DNA from: Candidatus Hydrogenedentota bacterium
GTDB lineage: Bacteria > Hydrogenedentota > Hydrogenedentia > Hydrogenedentales > CAITNO01
NCBI GenBank assembly: GCA_029776995.1
Contig: JAKOTZ010000172.1
Location: 1 to 62,390, forward strand
Direction: 5' to 3'
DNA length: 62,390 nucleotides
Shown piece by piece: positions 8,613 through 15,972 of the stretch. The position numbers were made by a program, and so were the translations under genes. Within the stretch, counting starts at the first letter, position 1. Every line of letters starts with the position of its first letter. The notes beneath the pieces are model-generated. The model did no database searches, had not been told where the DNA came from, and saw only the letters and a program-made list of their open reading frames with translations.

Positions 8613-9401
8613 TTACTTGGCCTGTTTGCCGGCGGGGGCAGCGGACCGGGGCTGCGCTTCCCGCGGCGCCGCACTCGGCCGCGAGGCACCCGCCTTGGGC
8701 GCGGCCGTCGGCTTGTTGAACGCTTCCAGGAAAACCCTGAAGTCGAGGTCGATGACCTCCGGCAGGCGTCCGGTGCGGTCGCCCGCCTCGTAGTTCGGGC
8801 TCGGCTTGGTGCGCATCACCCGGCGGACCGTGGGCTTCCCGTCCGGACCGGGAGTGACCTCCAGGTCGCAGAAGAGGATCAGGTCCACCATCCCGAGCAC
8901 GATCTTCCGCGCCTTGTCCGGAAGGGTCGGGACGATGCGCGTGTGCTTGCCCGTGCGGGTCTCGATCTCCTTCTCCTGGGAATGGGAGACGAGGAAGAGC
9001 CCGTAGGGCAGGAAGGCGAGCTTGGTCAGGACGCGATGGAACTCGTTGTTGATGAGGGCATAGCCCTTGCCGTAGCCGAGGTCCGACTCGTGCTCGATCT
9101 TGAACTTCTTGCAGATGTAGTCCGCGCACATGCGGTAGGCGTTGTCGACGGTGTCGAGCACCACGGTCTTGAAGCCGTGCTTGCCATCGGCGATCTCGCC
9201 GCAGGCGGCGAGCAGCTCCTCCCAGCTGCTCACCGGCGCCTGGTACACCTCCAGGGCGTTCAGGCCCGGCTCCGTGGCCAGGAACAGCGCGCCGTCGGCC
9301 TGCGAACACCAGGTCGACTTGCCGATCTTGCTCGGGCCGTAGACCAGCACCGTGAGACCGGCCAGGTCCTGCTTGGGCGAGGTTTTCTTCGTGGGCAGCA
9401 T
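8613..9401 (-). CDS. Sak4-like phage recombination ATPase
   Basis: This is 262 residues, with a GGAGG sequence before the ATG at 9401. The Walker A motif is VYGPSKIGKST at residues 20-30, and a Walker B-like strand follows as FKTVVLDTVDN. After the ATPase core comes a Pro/Ala-rich tail. This is the pattern of RecA-fold phage proteins of the Sak4 type (often annotated as nucleotide-binding protein or AAA protein), which promote single-strand annealing with an SSB partner. It is adjacent to the DUF669-like gene and a Cas4-like nuclease, together making a compact recombination module. The exact subfamily cannot be fixed without a profile search. Confidence 0.75.
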   Translation of the reverse strand: MLPTKKTSPKQDLAGLTVLVYGPSKIGKSTWCSQADGALFLATEPGLNALEVYQAPVSSWEELLAACGEIADGKHGFKTVVLDTVDNAYRMCADYICKKFKIEHESDLGYGKGYALINNEFHRVLTKLAFLPYGLFLVSHSQEKEIETRTGKHTRIVPTLPDKARKIVLGMVDLILFCDLEVTPGPDGKPTVRRVMRTKPSPNYEAGDRTGRLPEVIDLDFRVFLEAFNKPTAAPKAGASRPSAAPREAQPRSAAPAGKQAK

Positions 9402-9425
9402 TTTCGTTCCTCCTTCTTCGTGTCC

Positions 9426-10442
9426 TCAGAACGCCGGGGCCTCTTCGCACGAGGACCCGTCCCGCAGCTCTTCATGCGGGGGGACTTTCCGGTACAGGTT
9501 CTCGATGACGTTGGGGCTGCCGCCGGAACGGCAGAGCGGGAAGTAGGCGCAGGGGCGACGGTAGTGGAAACAGAACGCGGTGTTCCGGTAGAAAGCGCCC
9601 CGCCGCCTGGCGTCGAGAAAGGCCTGGGTCAGCTCCCACAGCTCCGTCTGCAGGGCGGCGAACTGGTCGCGGGAGATGTAGAGGGTCTCCCGGTGGAACA
9701 TCCCGGGCTCCGCGTACTTGGCGGCCAGACGCTCCTGGAACGCCTCGTCACTCTCGGGGAGCCTGCGCCTGGCGGAGCTCTTGCCGGTCTTGGAGCGTGC
9801 GGCCAGCTTCCGCCGCCGCTCCTCGAACTCGGCCTCGGTCTCGCCGCGGCCTTGCTGGAGACGCGCCTTGACCAGGATGTTGTAGATGATCCCCGCGATG
9901 CGCAGCCCCAGCGTCCGCTCGACGTACCAGGCGTAGAGAATGATCTGGAAGTCGGTCCACAGGCGCTCCAGGTAGTCGGCGTCGATCTGCGAGGCGGTCT
10001 TGTGCTCCAGCAGGAAATGCTCGTCGGCGATCCGGACGATCCCGTCCACCCTGCCGGCCAGCGCGAAGCTCCGGCTCGAAGCGCCCGTGGCGGGATTGAC
10101 GATCTTCCCCTCGAAGGTCTTCTCCAGCGCGACGACCTCGAACTCCTCGGTGGGATAGCGCGCGGCGTAGCCCTTCATCATGGCGGTGGCCAAGTGCCAG
10201 TCGTGCTGCTCACGCTCGTCCTGGGCCCGGTTGGGGCACGCCCGGTCGATGTGGTCCAGCACCGCGGGCAGATCCCGGTCCCGGTGCCAGATCTCCAGGC
10301 ACTCGTGGATCAGCGAGCCGAAGGAGAGGTTGTGGTCGCGCTCGAGCGGCACCAGCTCGTGGATGTAGCGCCACTCGCAGGCCTTCCGGCAGTTCCGGAA
10401 CAGGCTCCACATCGAGTAGGTGGTGAGCACAGGGCCGCTCAT
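9426..10442 (-). CDS. PD-(D/E)XK exonuclease, Cas4/AddB-like, with probable Fe-S cluster
   Basis: This is 338 residues from the ATG at 10442, whose first bases overlap the stop of the upstream gene as ATGA. Features of the PDDEXK_1 group are visible: an N-terminal SMWSLFRNCRKACEWRY, the SFGSLIHECLEI helix, GRVDGIV as the motif II region, and LLEHKTAS supplying the Glu-x-Lys pair. Cysteines near the N-terminus (NCRKAC) and C-terminus (CFHYRRPCAYFPLC) could bind the iron-sulfur cluster seen in Cas4 and AddB. The likely role is end-resection to make ssDNA for the Sak4-like protein. It is not linked to the CRISPR locus at the other end of the window. Confidence 0.8.
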   Translation of the reverse strand: MSGPVLTTYSMWSLFRNCRKACEWRYIHELVPLERDHNLSFGSLIHECLEIWHRDRDLPAVLDHIDRACPNRAQDEREQHDWHLATAMMKGYAARYPTEEFEVVALEKTFEGKIVNPATGASSRSFALAGRVDGIVRIADEHFLLEHKTASQIDADYLERLWTDFQIILYAWYVERTLGLRIAGIIYNILVKARLQQGRGETEAEFEERRRKLAARSKTGKSSARRRLPESDEAFQERLAAKYAEPGMFHRETLYISRDQFAALQTELWELTQAFLDARRRGAFYRNTAFCFHYRRPCAYFPLCRSGGSPNVIENLYRKVPPHEELRDGSSCEEAPAF

Positions 10443-10756
10443 CGCGCCGCCCTCATGGCACGGAGCGGGGCGTGCGGCGCTTGAGTCTCGTCGACCCGCT
10501 CGACCTTGAAGGCCTCCTCGCCGAACTCCCGCGTCAGGAAGCCAGTGAAGATGCGCGCGATGTGGCGCCCCACCTCGGTGCCCGCGTCGACCACGCAGGC
10601 CCGCCTCGATTCGTCCAGGCAGAAGGATGCGTCGAGACGCACCAGGGAGCGCCCGTGCAGGCTCTCCGTCGCCAGCACCGCAAGGAGCAGCGACTCCTCG
10701 ACATCCCGGAAAGGGACGTCGTCGGAGAAGTTGTATCGGTAGATGTCGCGTTTCAT
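10439..10756 (-). CDS. Small hypothetical phage protein
   Basis: A 105-residue protein starting MKRDIYRYNFSDDVPF. No family is recognised. The order of conserved-looking segments (RDVEESLLLAVLATESLHG, then ACVVDAGTEVGRHIARIF) suggests a small alpha/beta fold. Its stop overlaps the start of the Cas4-like nuclease gene by four bases, so the two are translationally coupled, and it probably belongs to the recombination module. The leader upstream (10757-10892) contains GTCGCTTGCGG and the 18-base repeat at 10856-10873 shared with other leaders in the element. Confidence 0.65.
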   Translation of the reverse strand: MKRDIYRYNFSDDVPFRDVEESLLLAVLATESLHGRSLVRLDASFCLDESRRACVVDAGTEVGRHIARIFTGFLTREFGEEAFKVERVDETQAPHAPLRAMRAAR

Positions 10757-10855
10757 GACTTTGCCTCCGTTCCCGTCGCTTGCGGTTCATGGGAGGGGCG
10801 CCCCGGGCCCGGGATCCGGGCCGCCTTCCGGCGACCCGTTTCCCGAACCCGTTCC

Positions 10856-10873
10856 TTACCTACCGGAGGGGAG
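10856..10873 (-). repeat. 18-base intergenic repeat, copy A
   Basis: TTACCTACCGGAGGGGAG is identical to 18651-18668 and contains the CCGGTAGGTA motif (minus strand) also found near 443 and 1680. It lies in a leader about 100 bases before a minus-strand gene. It may be a regulatory site; no function is proven. Confidence 0.4.
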
Positions 10874-10892
10874 CCGGGACCGTCGGCGGCGA

Positions 10893-11480
10893 TCACAGGT
10901 AGTCCCGGAGGCTGGCGTCCTCGAAGATGGCGCGCAGCTTCTTGATGGACTCGTAGATCGTTCCCCGCGGGATGCCGGTGTCGCGGGAGATCTCGGTCAC
11001 GCTTTCCGTCTGAAGGCGCTGGCACAGGGTGCGCAGCTCCGGGGGAAGCGAGGCGATGACGCGCCCCAGGTCTATGGAGAGATCCCGCAGCTCGGCTGCC
11101 GGGCGCGACAGCTTGCCCGTGCGGCGCAGGTACTCCTCCTGGTCGATGGTCTCCAGCCGTTCGATGGAGCCGCCCTCGTCGTCCTCCAGACGGTCGTTGA
11201 GGGAGCAGGTGCAGAGGCGGTAGTCCCGCATGCCGGCCTTGCGCGCCTCGATGATCGTGGCGACCTTGTGCTCGACGATGCGGGCGATGAAGGTGTTGCG
11301 CTGCGCCCTGTCGGGGTTGTACTTGGGCAGGCGGCGGAGCAGGTCGAGCATCATTTCCTGCTCCAGGTCCTCGCGGTCGGACTCGGTGAATCCGGCCCGG
11401 CCGACCAGCTGCCTCGCCTTGTGCTTGATGATCCGGACTGCATACTCGTCGATCCCTTCGTAGCGATTGTCGAAACCCAT
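10893..11480 (-). CDS. Sigma factor-like protein (phage early regulator)
   Basis: A 195-residue protein. Residues 30-80 (DREDLEQEMMLDLLRRLPKY, then RNTFIARIVEHKVATIIEAR) look like sigma-70 region 2. The C-terminal 60 residues (LPPELRTLCQRLQTESVTEI, then GIPRGTIYESIKKLRAIFED) look like region 4, a helix-turn-helix. This suggests an ECF-type sigma factor or a sigma-like phage regulator that would redirect host RNA polymerase to element promoters. Its own ribosome binding site (GAGGAGG) lies inside a perfect 8-bp hairpin just before the ATG, so translation is probably regulated. The repeated leader motifs in this element are candidate targets, which is inference. Confidence 0.75.
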   Translation of the reverse strand: MGFDNRYEGIDEYAVRIIKHKARQLVGRAGFTESDREDLEQEMMLDLLRRLPKYNPDRAQRNTFIARIVEHKVATIIEARKAGMRDYRLCTCSLNDRLEDDEGGSIERLETIDQEEYLRRTGKLSRPAAELRDLSIDLGRVIASLPPELRTLCQRLQTESVTEISRDTGIPRGTIYESIKKLRAIFEDASLRDYL

Positions 11481-11482
11481 CT

Positions 11483-11641
11483 GAGCCTCCTCGCGGCCGA
11501 GGAGGAGCTCGTGTGGGTGTCGACCTTGTCCGGGATGGCCGCCCTATCCGTCGCTTGCGGAGGCATTGCGAGTTCGCCGGTTCTGGCGACACCCACAACG
11601 ACCTCCGCTCTGCGGCCAGTCTGTTGTCTGGTGACTGACGT
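11483..11641 (-). promoter_or_regulatory. Conserved structured leader, copy A (RBS-covering hairpin)
   Basis: Upstream of the sigma-like gene the transcript would hold three elements. The first is a block at 11583-11641 closely matching 18553-18612, including an identical 18-mer (11583-11600). The second is an 11-bp inverted repeat (11512-11522 with 11587-11597) enclosing 64 bases and the shared GTCGCTTGCGG. The third is a hairpin in which CCTCCTCG pairs with CGAGGAGG, burying the GGAGG before the ATG. Two such leaders in one element suggest a cis-regulatory RNA. Protein operators are the alternative. Confidence 0.45.
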
Positions 11642-11654
11642 TCAGGCCCGGGCC

Positions 11655-11987
11655 CTATGCCCGGACCGCCTCTTCCACGCTCATGCGGAACGGGAGCCCG
11701 TGCTTGATCTCGAGGATCTCCACCGTTCCGTCGCCGAGGCGGCTGAGGTGCGTGAAGAACTCCACCGCCTGGGCTTTCAGGGCGAAGTCGTCCGACCCGA
11801 GCTCACGTCTCGGGCCGTTTTCTCCGCCGAACTTGATCTCGCGCACCACGCGCGGGGGCGGATCGAGCACCGGCTCGCCGCCGCGCACGGCCAGCCCCTC
11901 GATCCGCCCGAAGTTGATCTCCTGCATCAGCTCCAGCAGGCGTCTCCGCGCAGGAGTGAGGGACGCCTTGGTCGTCACTTCGCTCAT
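11655..11987 (-). CDS. Small conserved-looking element protein
   Basis: This is 110 residues from the ATG at 11987, chosen because AAGGAGG lies seven bases upstream. The upstream in-frame extension runs through the terminator hairpin and is rejected. The segment RRRLLELMQEINFGRIEGLA, then RGGEPVLDPPPRVVREIKFG, has the feel of a compact beta-rich protein, but I do not recognise a named family. It is the first gene after the lysogeny-operon terminator, so it may be the first early lytic gene. It ends with TAG, showing that TAG is an ordinary stop in this element. Confidence 0.65.
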   Translation of the reverse strand: MSEVTTKASLTPARRRLLELMQEINFGRIEGLAVRGGEPVLDPPPRVVREIKFGGENGPRRELGSDDFALKAQAVEFFTHLSRLGDGTVEILEIKHGLPFRMSVEEAVRA

Positions 11988-12022
11988 TCCGGACCTCCTT
12001 TCCGCGCCGCACGGCGCGAACG

Positions 12023-12072
12023 AAAAAGCCCCCCTGGGAGGGAGGTCCGGCGGGGATTCCTCCCAGGGGGGC
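12023..12072 (-). terminator. Intrinsic terminator after the repressor operon
   Basis: On the minus strand a perfect 14-bp stem (12059-12072 pairing with 12028-12041) is followed by TTTTTC. It closes the operon made of the repressor gene and the two unknown genes, and separates it from the next minus-strand gene, whose ATG is at 11987. Because it is only about 36 bases before that ATG, antitermination or attenuation control is also possible. Confidence 0.85.
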
Positions 12073-12133
12073 AACCACCCGGTCTCCCGGGCGTGTCTCT
12101 ACGGGATGAAGGTCCCGCCGGACCTTTCACCCC

Positions 12134-12284
12134 TCACTGGCGAAATTTCGATGGGAGGCCGGGGGAACGGTGGGTAGAGCACGGTTAGGCCGCTCTAACC
12201 GATTGATGTGACGGGGAATCTCAGAGCGAGGGCGGGGGAACTTTTTGTTGAATTTTTTTCCGGGGGGTCAGCGAATTTTCGCTG
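12134..12284. promoter_or_regulatory. Paired palindromes, candidate operators
   Basis: Two related segments lie about 130 bases apart. One has the 10-base palindrome CGAAATTTCG (12141-12150). The other has CAGCGAATTTTCGCTG (12269-12284). Both are followed by GGGAGG-like sequence. A third inverted repeat, CGGTTAG...CTAACCG, occupies 12182-12201. They lie in the gap between the lysogeny-type operon and the early genes, a natural place for repressor binding. No coding sequence is seen in 12073-12300. Confidence 0.35.
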
Positions 12285-12300
12285 GGAGGGACGGGACTGG

Positions 12301-13365
12301 TTATTCGTCGGGGAGAATCGAAAACCGGGCCTGCCAGCCCTTGCCGTCGTCTGTTACGCGGAAAGGATCCCCTTCGATTCTGAAGAAAGATCGAAGGTTC
12401 TCAGCCAGCTTCCCCCGGCGTTTCTGGTTCTTTCGGTGCGCATGCGGGCTGGTCCAATCGAGAACACCCCGCCCCTCAGAGAAGGCATAGAGCAGCTTCC
12501 ACTGGACGGTCGGCTCTCCGTTCTTCTTGTTGGCCATGCCCATTTGGGTATAGTTGTAAACGCCGCCGGCCGATTTCACTTTGACCGATACGGTGTGCCC
12601 GTCTTTGAAGCGAATACTGACGTCGCCCCATGTCGAACCGGGCGGCGTGGGAAAGAAAGCCATGGAATCGCTATCCTTGGGCGAGGGCAGGACGGTCTGT
12701 CGAAACTCCGACCAGATTTCTTCGACCGGACGATTCGTAGTAAGAGCCCCCTTGTCATCCCAGACGAGGAATTCCGAGAGCGGGAAAAAGGCCGCATCCC
12801 GCCTCCGCAGGAAATCCTCACAATCCGATCCATGCAGGTCTCGTGTCGGAGCCAGCAAAACGAAGGGCTTGTCGTTTCTCGCCACCAAGGCCTCAACCAC
12901 CCGACGGTATTCTTCTGGTTCGATTTGGAATGTCATGAAGACCGGGAAACGGAATCCCGCATAGGGAAAGTACGTTCCAATCCGAAAGGTCATGGGCAAG
13001 CGGTCCACGGACGCCTTCTCGTCCTGGGTAATCTGGAGAGCTGAGGCGATGCTTGCGCCAAGCGCGGAGCGGTTCAGCTCGTAGACGACGATATCCTGTC
13101 TGCGTAGCGGGATGGCTTCACAGCGTCTCGGTGTGCACCGGCACACGGCGACGATGTCATCTGGAGCGTGCTCCACAACGGCATGCACGCACCCGCATCC
13201 CTTCGGCTCAGGACAGGGATAGCCGGTCGCCAGCTTTCCGTTGGGTCGCAGGAAGACCTCGACCAGCTCGTACTCGTCCCCGAGTAGAGATCTCCACTCC
13301 TGGGTGACGGCGGCGAGTCCGGGGATCCGTTCAAGTGCCTGCCATAGACGCAACGGTGCCCTCAT
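12301..13365 (-). CDS. Unknown protein, second cargo gene of the repressor operon
   Basis: A protein of 354 residues with no recognised family. The N-terminal 90 residues are cysteine-rich (YPCPEPKGCGCVHAVV and VCRCTPRRCEAI), suggesting a zinc-binding module. A central region has FRIGTYFPYAGFRFPVFMTF. The C-terminal 100 residues are basic (SPHAHRKNQKRRGKLAENLR). Its start overlaps the end of the upstream frame by 35 bases, so it is co-translated with it, and the strong terminator follows its stop. Genes expressed from a prophage repressor operon often give immunity or defence against other phages. That is inference from position only. Confidence 0.6.
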   Translation of the reverse strand: MRAPLRLWQALERIPGLAAVTQEWRSLLGDEYELVEVFLRPNGKLATGYPCPEPKGCGCVHAVVEHAPDDIVAVCRCTPRRCEAIPLRRQDIVVYELNRSALGASIASALQITQDEKASVDRLPMTFRIGTYFPYAGFRFPVFMTFQIEPEEYRRVVEALVARNDKPFVLLAPTRDLHGSDCEDFLRRRDAAFFPLSEFLVWDDKGALTTNRPVEEIWSEFRQTVLPSPKDSDSMAFFPTPPGSTWGDVSIRFKDGHTVSVKVKSAGGVYNYTQMGMANKKNGEPTVQWKLLYAFSEGRGVLDWTSPHAHRKNQKRRGKLAENLRSFFRIEGDPFRVTDDGKGWQARFSILPDE

Positions 13366-14098
13366 GGTCTTCCTGCCTGTTCGTCACAATGAAACCGCGC
13401 TTCACGAGCCACTCTTCGACAACGGCGCTGTCGTCATCCCGCGTATACTGAGCGATGTTCGACGGCCTGATCGTCACGGTCCGTGGCGTCTTCGAATCGC
13501 TGAACTTCACCTGAAAACTGGCGCGGATGATCCGACTTTTCGCTGGCAGGGTGCGGCCTCTGGCTTCGAATGCAGCGAAGACGTCCGAAGCCTTGCGGAT
13601 CTCGATTTCGTTCTCCGATCCGCCCCAGAAGAAATGAATCTCCTTCAGCTTGACCCATTCCATTCCGTCCACGTCCGTGCAGACCAAGGCGGCCGGCCCA
13701 TCGGTCCTCAGCGGCTCGAGCGTGTACTTCCCCGTGCCGGGGAAGAAGTCCTCGCCGCCGAACAGATGCAGGCCGAATTTCCTGCGGTAAAGGTCCTTCT
13801 CCCACTTCGATGCCGCGTTGATCCGCAGCTCACCAATGGAGGGTTCGTAGACCGGGACGTCGTGTTTCTCCGGCCGGTAGAACACGCTCGTCGACTGGCC
13901 GGCCTCAAGGCTGCCTTCCCGCTTGTAAGGTTCCCCGTGCCGGACAAGAAACCAGATGGCATCCTTCTTCGGGTAGACGAAAACGCGGGAGCCGCGACCG
14001 CGCTTCTTCTTCTCGAACAGATCGTCCAGGTCGTCTTGCAGGGCGACCAGTGTCTTTGCGGTGGGATTCTTGAATGCAGGGACAGGCGAAGTCTCGGT
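13331..14098 (-). pseudogene. C-terminal part of a gene split by an in-frame TAG
   Basis: The reading frame continues directly from the gene at 14099-14524 past its TAG (14099-14101) with no frame change. It encodes 255 more residues of normal-looking protein, including DDLDDLFEKKKRGRGSRVF, then YPKKDAIWFLVRHGEPYK and LFGGEDFFPGTGKYTLEPLR. The segment before the first possible internal start (GTG at 13883-13885) is clearly protein-like, so the natural product was probably one chain of about 397 residues. TAG is a genuine stop for two other genes in this element, so a wholesale recoded code is unlikely. A nonsense mutation, a sequencing error or programmed read-through remain. If translated alone it would start at 13885 (184 residues). 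Confidence 0.65.
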
Positions 14099-14524
14099 CT
14101 AGAAGTATTCGAACGAGCGGGGACGGGTCAGGTATTGCTCGGCGTGCTTGCGCTCGAGAAGGTCCCTGTCATGGAGCCAGACCTGGACGGCGACATCGGC
14201 GGGCGTAGGGTCGAGGTTGCCATCCAGGTGGATGCCGTTCCGTTCCACCTCGTGCAGCAGTTCATCCATGCCCTCTGGAGTCGCCATTTCGTGGATGAAG
14301 TACAACGCATCCGCCAATTCCTTGGGCGTGTCGCTGTCCGGAGTCATGAAGACCTGGACGATCCCTTCGTAGTCGAGGCCGTCCGCTTGGCCTGGTGGTG
14401 GCAACGATACGCCTCGGCCGTTGAAGAAGGCTGCGTGAGGTTGCAGGAGAGCGATCAAGTGCTCCTCCGCGATAGCCTTCAAACCATCAGGATGGAAAAA
14501 CCGCCGAAGGTTGTACGTCGCCAC
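14099..14524 (-). CDS. N-terminal part of split cargo gene
   Basis: This is 141 residues from a GTG at 14522-14524 with AAGGAGG seven bases upstream, ending in TAG. The sequence (YNLRRFFHPDGLKAIAEEHL, later PADVAVQVWLHDRDLLERKH) is mostly helical, with no family recognised. It starts 15 bases after the repressor gene's stop, so it is the second gene of the repressor operon. The same frame continues past the TAG as a coherent protein, so this is probably a truncated or read-through-dependent product and not a complete protein. Position suggests a function expressed in the lysogenic state. Confidence 0.6.
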   Translation of the reverse strand: MATYNLRRFFHPDGLKAIAEEHLIALLQPHAAFFNGRGVSLPPPGQADGLDYEGIVQVFMTPDSDTPKELADALYFIHEMATPEGMDELLHEVERNGIHLDGNLDPTPADVAVQVWLHDRDLLERKHAEQYLTRPRSFEYF

Positions 14525-14539
14525 TTTCTGTCCTCCTTT

Positions 14540-15244
14540 TCATGACGCGTTTGTGGTGGCCCTGCGTCCCGGATCCAATCGCCTGACACCGACCACCTTT
14601 CCGAGAATCCGCAGATCCTCGCTGGGGCCGATGGGAATCGGTGGGTACTTCGGATTCTCGGGCCTGAGCTCGATCTTCTCCTCCCGGATATAGAGACGTT
14701 TCACGGTCGCCTCTTCGCCGAGAAGGGCCACCACGATATCCCCGCTCTCGGCCACGGGCTGCTGCCGCACGATGACGAGGTCACCCTCATGGATATCAGC
14801 CTTGATCATGCTGTCGCCGTCGACCACGAGGGCGAAACAGCGACCCCGCGAAGCGGTTCCGCCCTCCACCAGCACCTCGCCGATGATGTTTTCCTCGGCG
14901 AAGAGGGGCTGTCCCGCGGCCACCCTCCCGAGGATGGGAACGGGGACGAGATCGGTGATCTCGTCTTCCGGCTCGCGGACCACCGCGAGCCCCCGGGCCT
15001 TGCGGGGCTCGCGCTTCAAATAGCCTTTACGGACGAGCTGGTTGACCTGGGCATGCGCGCTTGCGTGGGTGATGCCGAGTATCTCGGCGAGCTCCTGGAT
15101 CGTCGGCGGGTAGCCCTTGCGGGCGATGAAGTCCCGGATCTCCCTCAGCGTCCGTCTCTGATGTTCGGTAATGCTGACGATGGGACGCCGCCCGGGACCG
15201 CCCTTTCTTCTCTTGGCGGGCCCCTTCGTCTGGTTTGATTTCAT
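14540..15244 (-). CDS. LexA/CI-like S24 repressor with self-cleavage domain
   Basis: This is 234 residues from the ATG at 15244. The N-terminal LexA-type winged helix (YPPTIQELAEILGITHASAH) is followed by a hinge with an Ala-Gly cleavage site (VAAGQPLF) and the S24 peptidase domain with catalytic Ser (VDGDSMIKA) and Lys (EEATVKRLY). The C-terminal end is GPSEDLRILGKVVGVRRL. It should repress element promoters and be inactivated by RecA-stimulated self-cleavage, linking induction to DNA damage. It is driven by the promoter at 15352-15380 and heads an operon with the split gene and the 354-residue unknown. It could be a chromosomal LexA captured by the element, but the surrounding genes favour a prophage repressor. 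Confidence 0.9.
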   Translation of the reverse strand: MKSNQTKGPAKRRKGGPGRRPIVSITEHQRRTLREIRDFIARKGYPPTIQELAEILGITHASAHAQVNQLVRKGYLKREPRKARGLAVVREPEDEITDLVPVPILGRVAAGQPLFAEENIIGEVLVEGGTASRGRCFALVVDGDSMIKADIHEGDLVIVRQQPVAESGDIVVALLGEEATVKRLYIREEKIELRPENPKYPPIPIGPSEDLRILGKVVGVRRLDPGRRATTNAS

Positions 15245-15351
15245 AACCGCCGTCCTTATGTCGACCGTTCTTGACAAGAGCAACGTTCCATCTCTCCTCG
15301 CTGAACGAACCGGACCGCGGAGCGCAGGCGCACCGCGGCCACAGATACCAC

Positions 15352-15380
15352 ATTATACGGGCTTACATACATCAGGTCAA
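15352..15380 (-). promoter_or_regulatory. Sigma-70 promoter of the repressor operon
   Basis: On the minus strand TTGACC (15375-15380), a 17-base spacer and a perfect TATAAT (15352-15357) lie about 108 bases before the repressor ATG. This is the best consensus promoter in the element and fits constitutive lysogenic expression. The flanks (15245-15351 and 15381-15501) hold no gene. Confidence 0.8.
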
Positions 15381-15501
15381 ATGAAAAACGATGCTTCCCG
15401 AGACATTCCAACAAGATAGGTCGGTCCCGGTGAGAGGAAGACGGCGGGAAGTGAGAGCGAGAGGGTTCCCTGATGGGCGAGGGTTTGGGAGTGGCCGCGG
15501 G

Positions 15502-15972
15502 TTATCGAGCTGCCCGCGCCGCGTCCTGTGCGTCGGACAGTTTGGGCATCCGTTCCTTGAGAAGCGCCTTCCACATCTTGCGCTGGCGGTTCCAATGGGG
15601 GACGGCGGCGATGGGGCGGACGTCCCGCTCGCGGATCGGGTCGCGGCCCTTCACGGTCCTGGGCAGGAACAGGATCTCCTCCTGGATGTCGGGCGCCAGG
15701 TTGAGGAGGTTCATGATCTGCGTGATGCGGGCCCGGGTCACGTAACCCAGCCGGGCGAGGTCCGCGTAGTCCCGCACCTCCCCACGGCGGACTAGACAAT
15801 CGAACTTGATCGCCAGAGCCATGAGGCGCGTGATCCGAGGGACGTTGCCCGGCTCGATATCCCGCGGACCAATGCCCGAGCCGTCCGTGCGTTTCCGACC
15901 GTTGTGTCTGGGCTTGAAGGTCCACCGGACCTCGATGGTCCCGGTGACCGCGCTCGTCTGATTACGCCTCAT
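15502..15972 (-). CDS. KorB/ParB-type HTH protein next to the recombinase
   Basis: This is 156 residues from the ATG at 15972, which has GGAGG upstream inside the recombinase gene and overlaps its end by 11 bases. The centre (ARLGYVTRARITQIMNLLNL) is a helix-turn-helix of the KorB/ParB kind, followed by a conserved-looking ERDVRPIAAVPHWNRQRKMW. Proteins of this form commonly follow serine recombinases in mobile elements. It may serve as a directionality factor or regulator of the recombinase, but this is inference from location. No partition ATPase gene is present. Confidence 0.65.
   Translation of the reverse strand: MRRNQTSAVTGTIEVRWTFKPRHNGRKRTDGSGIGPRDIEPGNVPRITRLMALAIKFDCLVRRGEVRDYADLARLGYVTRARITQIMNLLNLAPDIQEEILFLPRTVKGRDPIRERDVRPIAAVPHWNRQRKMWKALLKERMPKLSDAQDAARAAR

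Noticed and set aside
9426-10442. Phage Cas4-like nuclease as the adaptation Cas4 of the CRISPR locus
   Set aside because: It lies 45 kb away inside the recombination operon of the element, and type I-E systems do not normally use Cas4.
14099-14101. Idea that the whole element reads TAG as an amino acid
   Set aside because: The RecD2-like gene (TAG at 5456-5458) and the 110-aa gene (TAG at 11655-11657) end sensibly at TAG, and read-through would give only antisense-like sequence.
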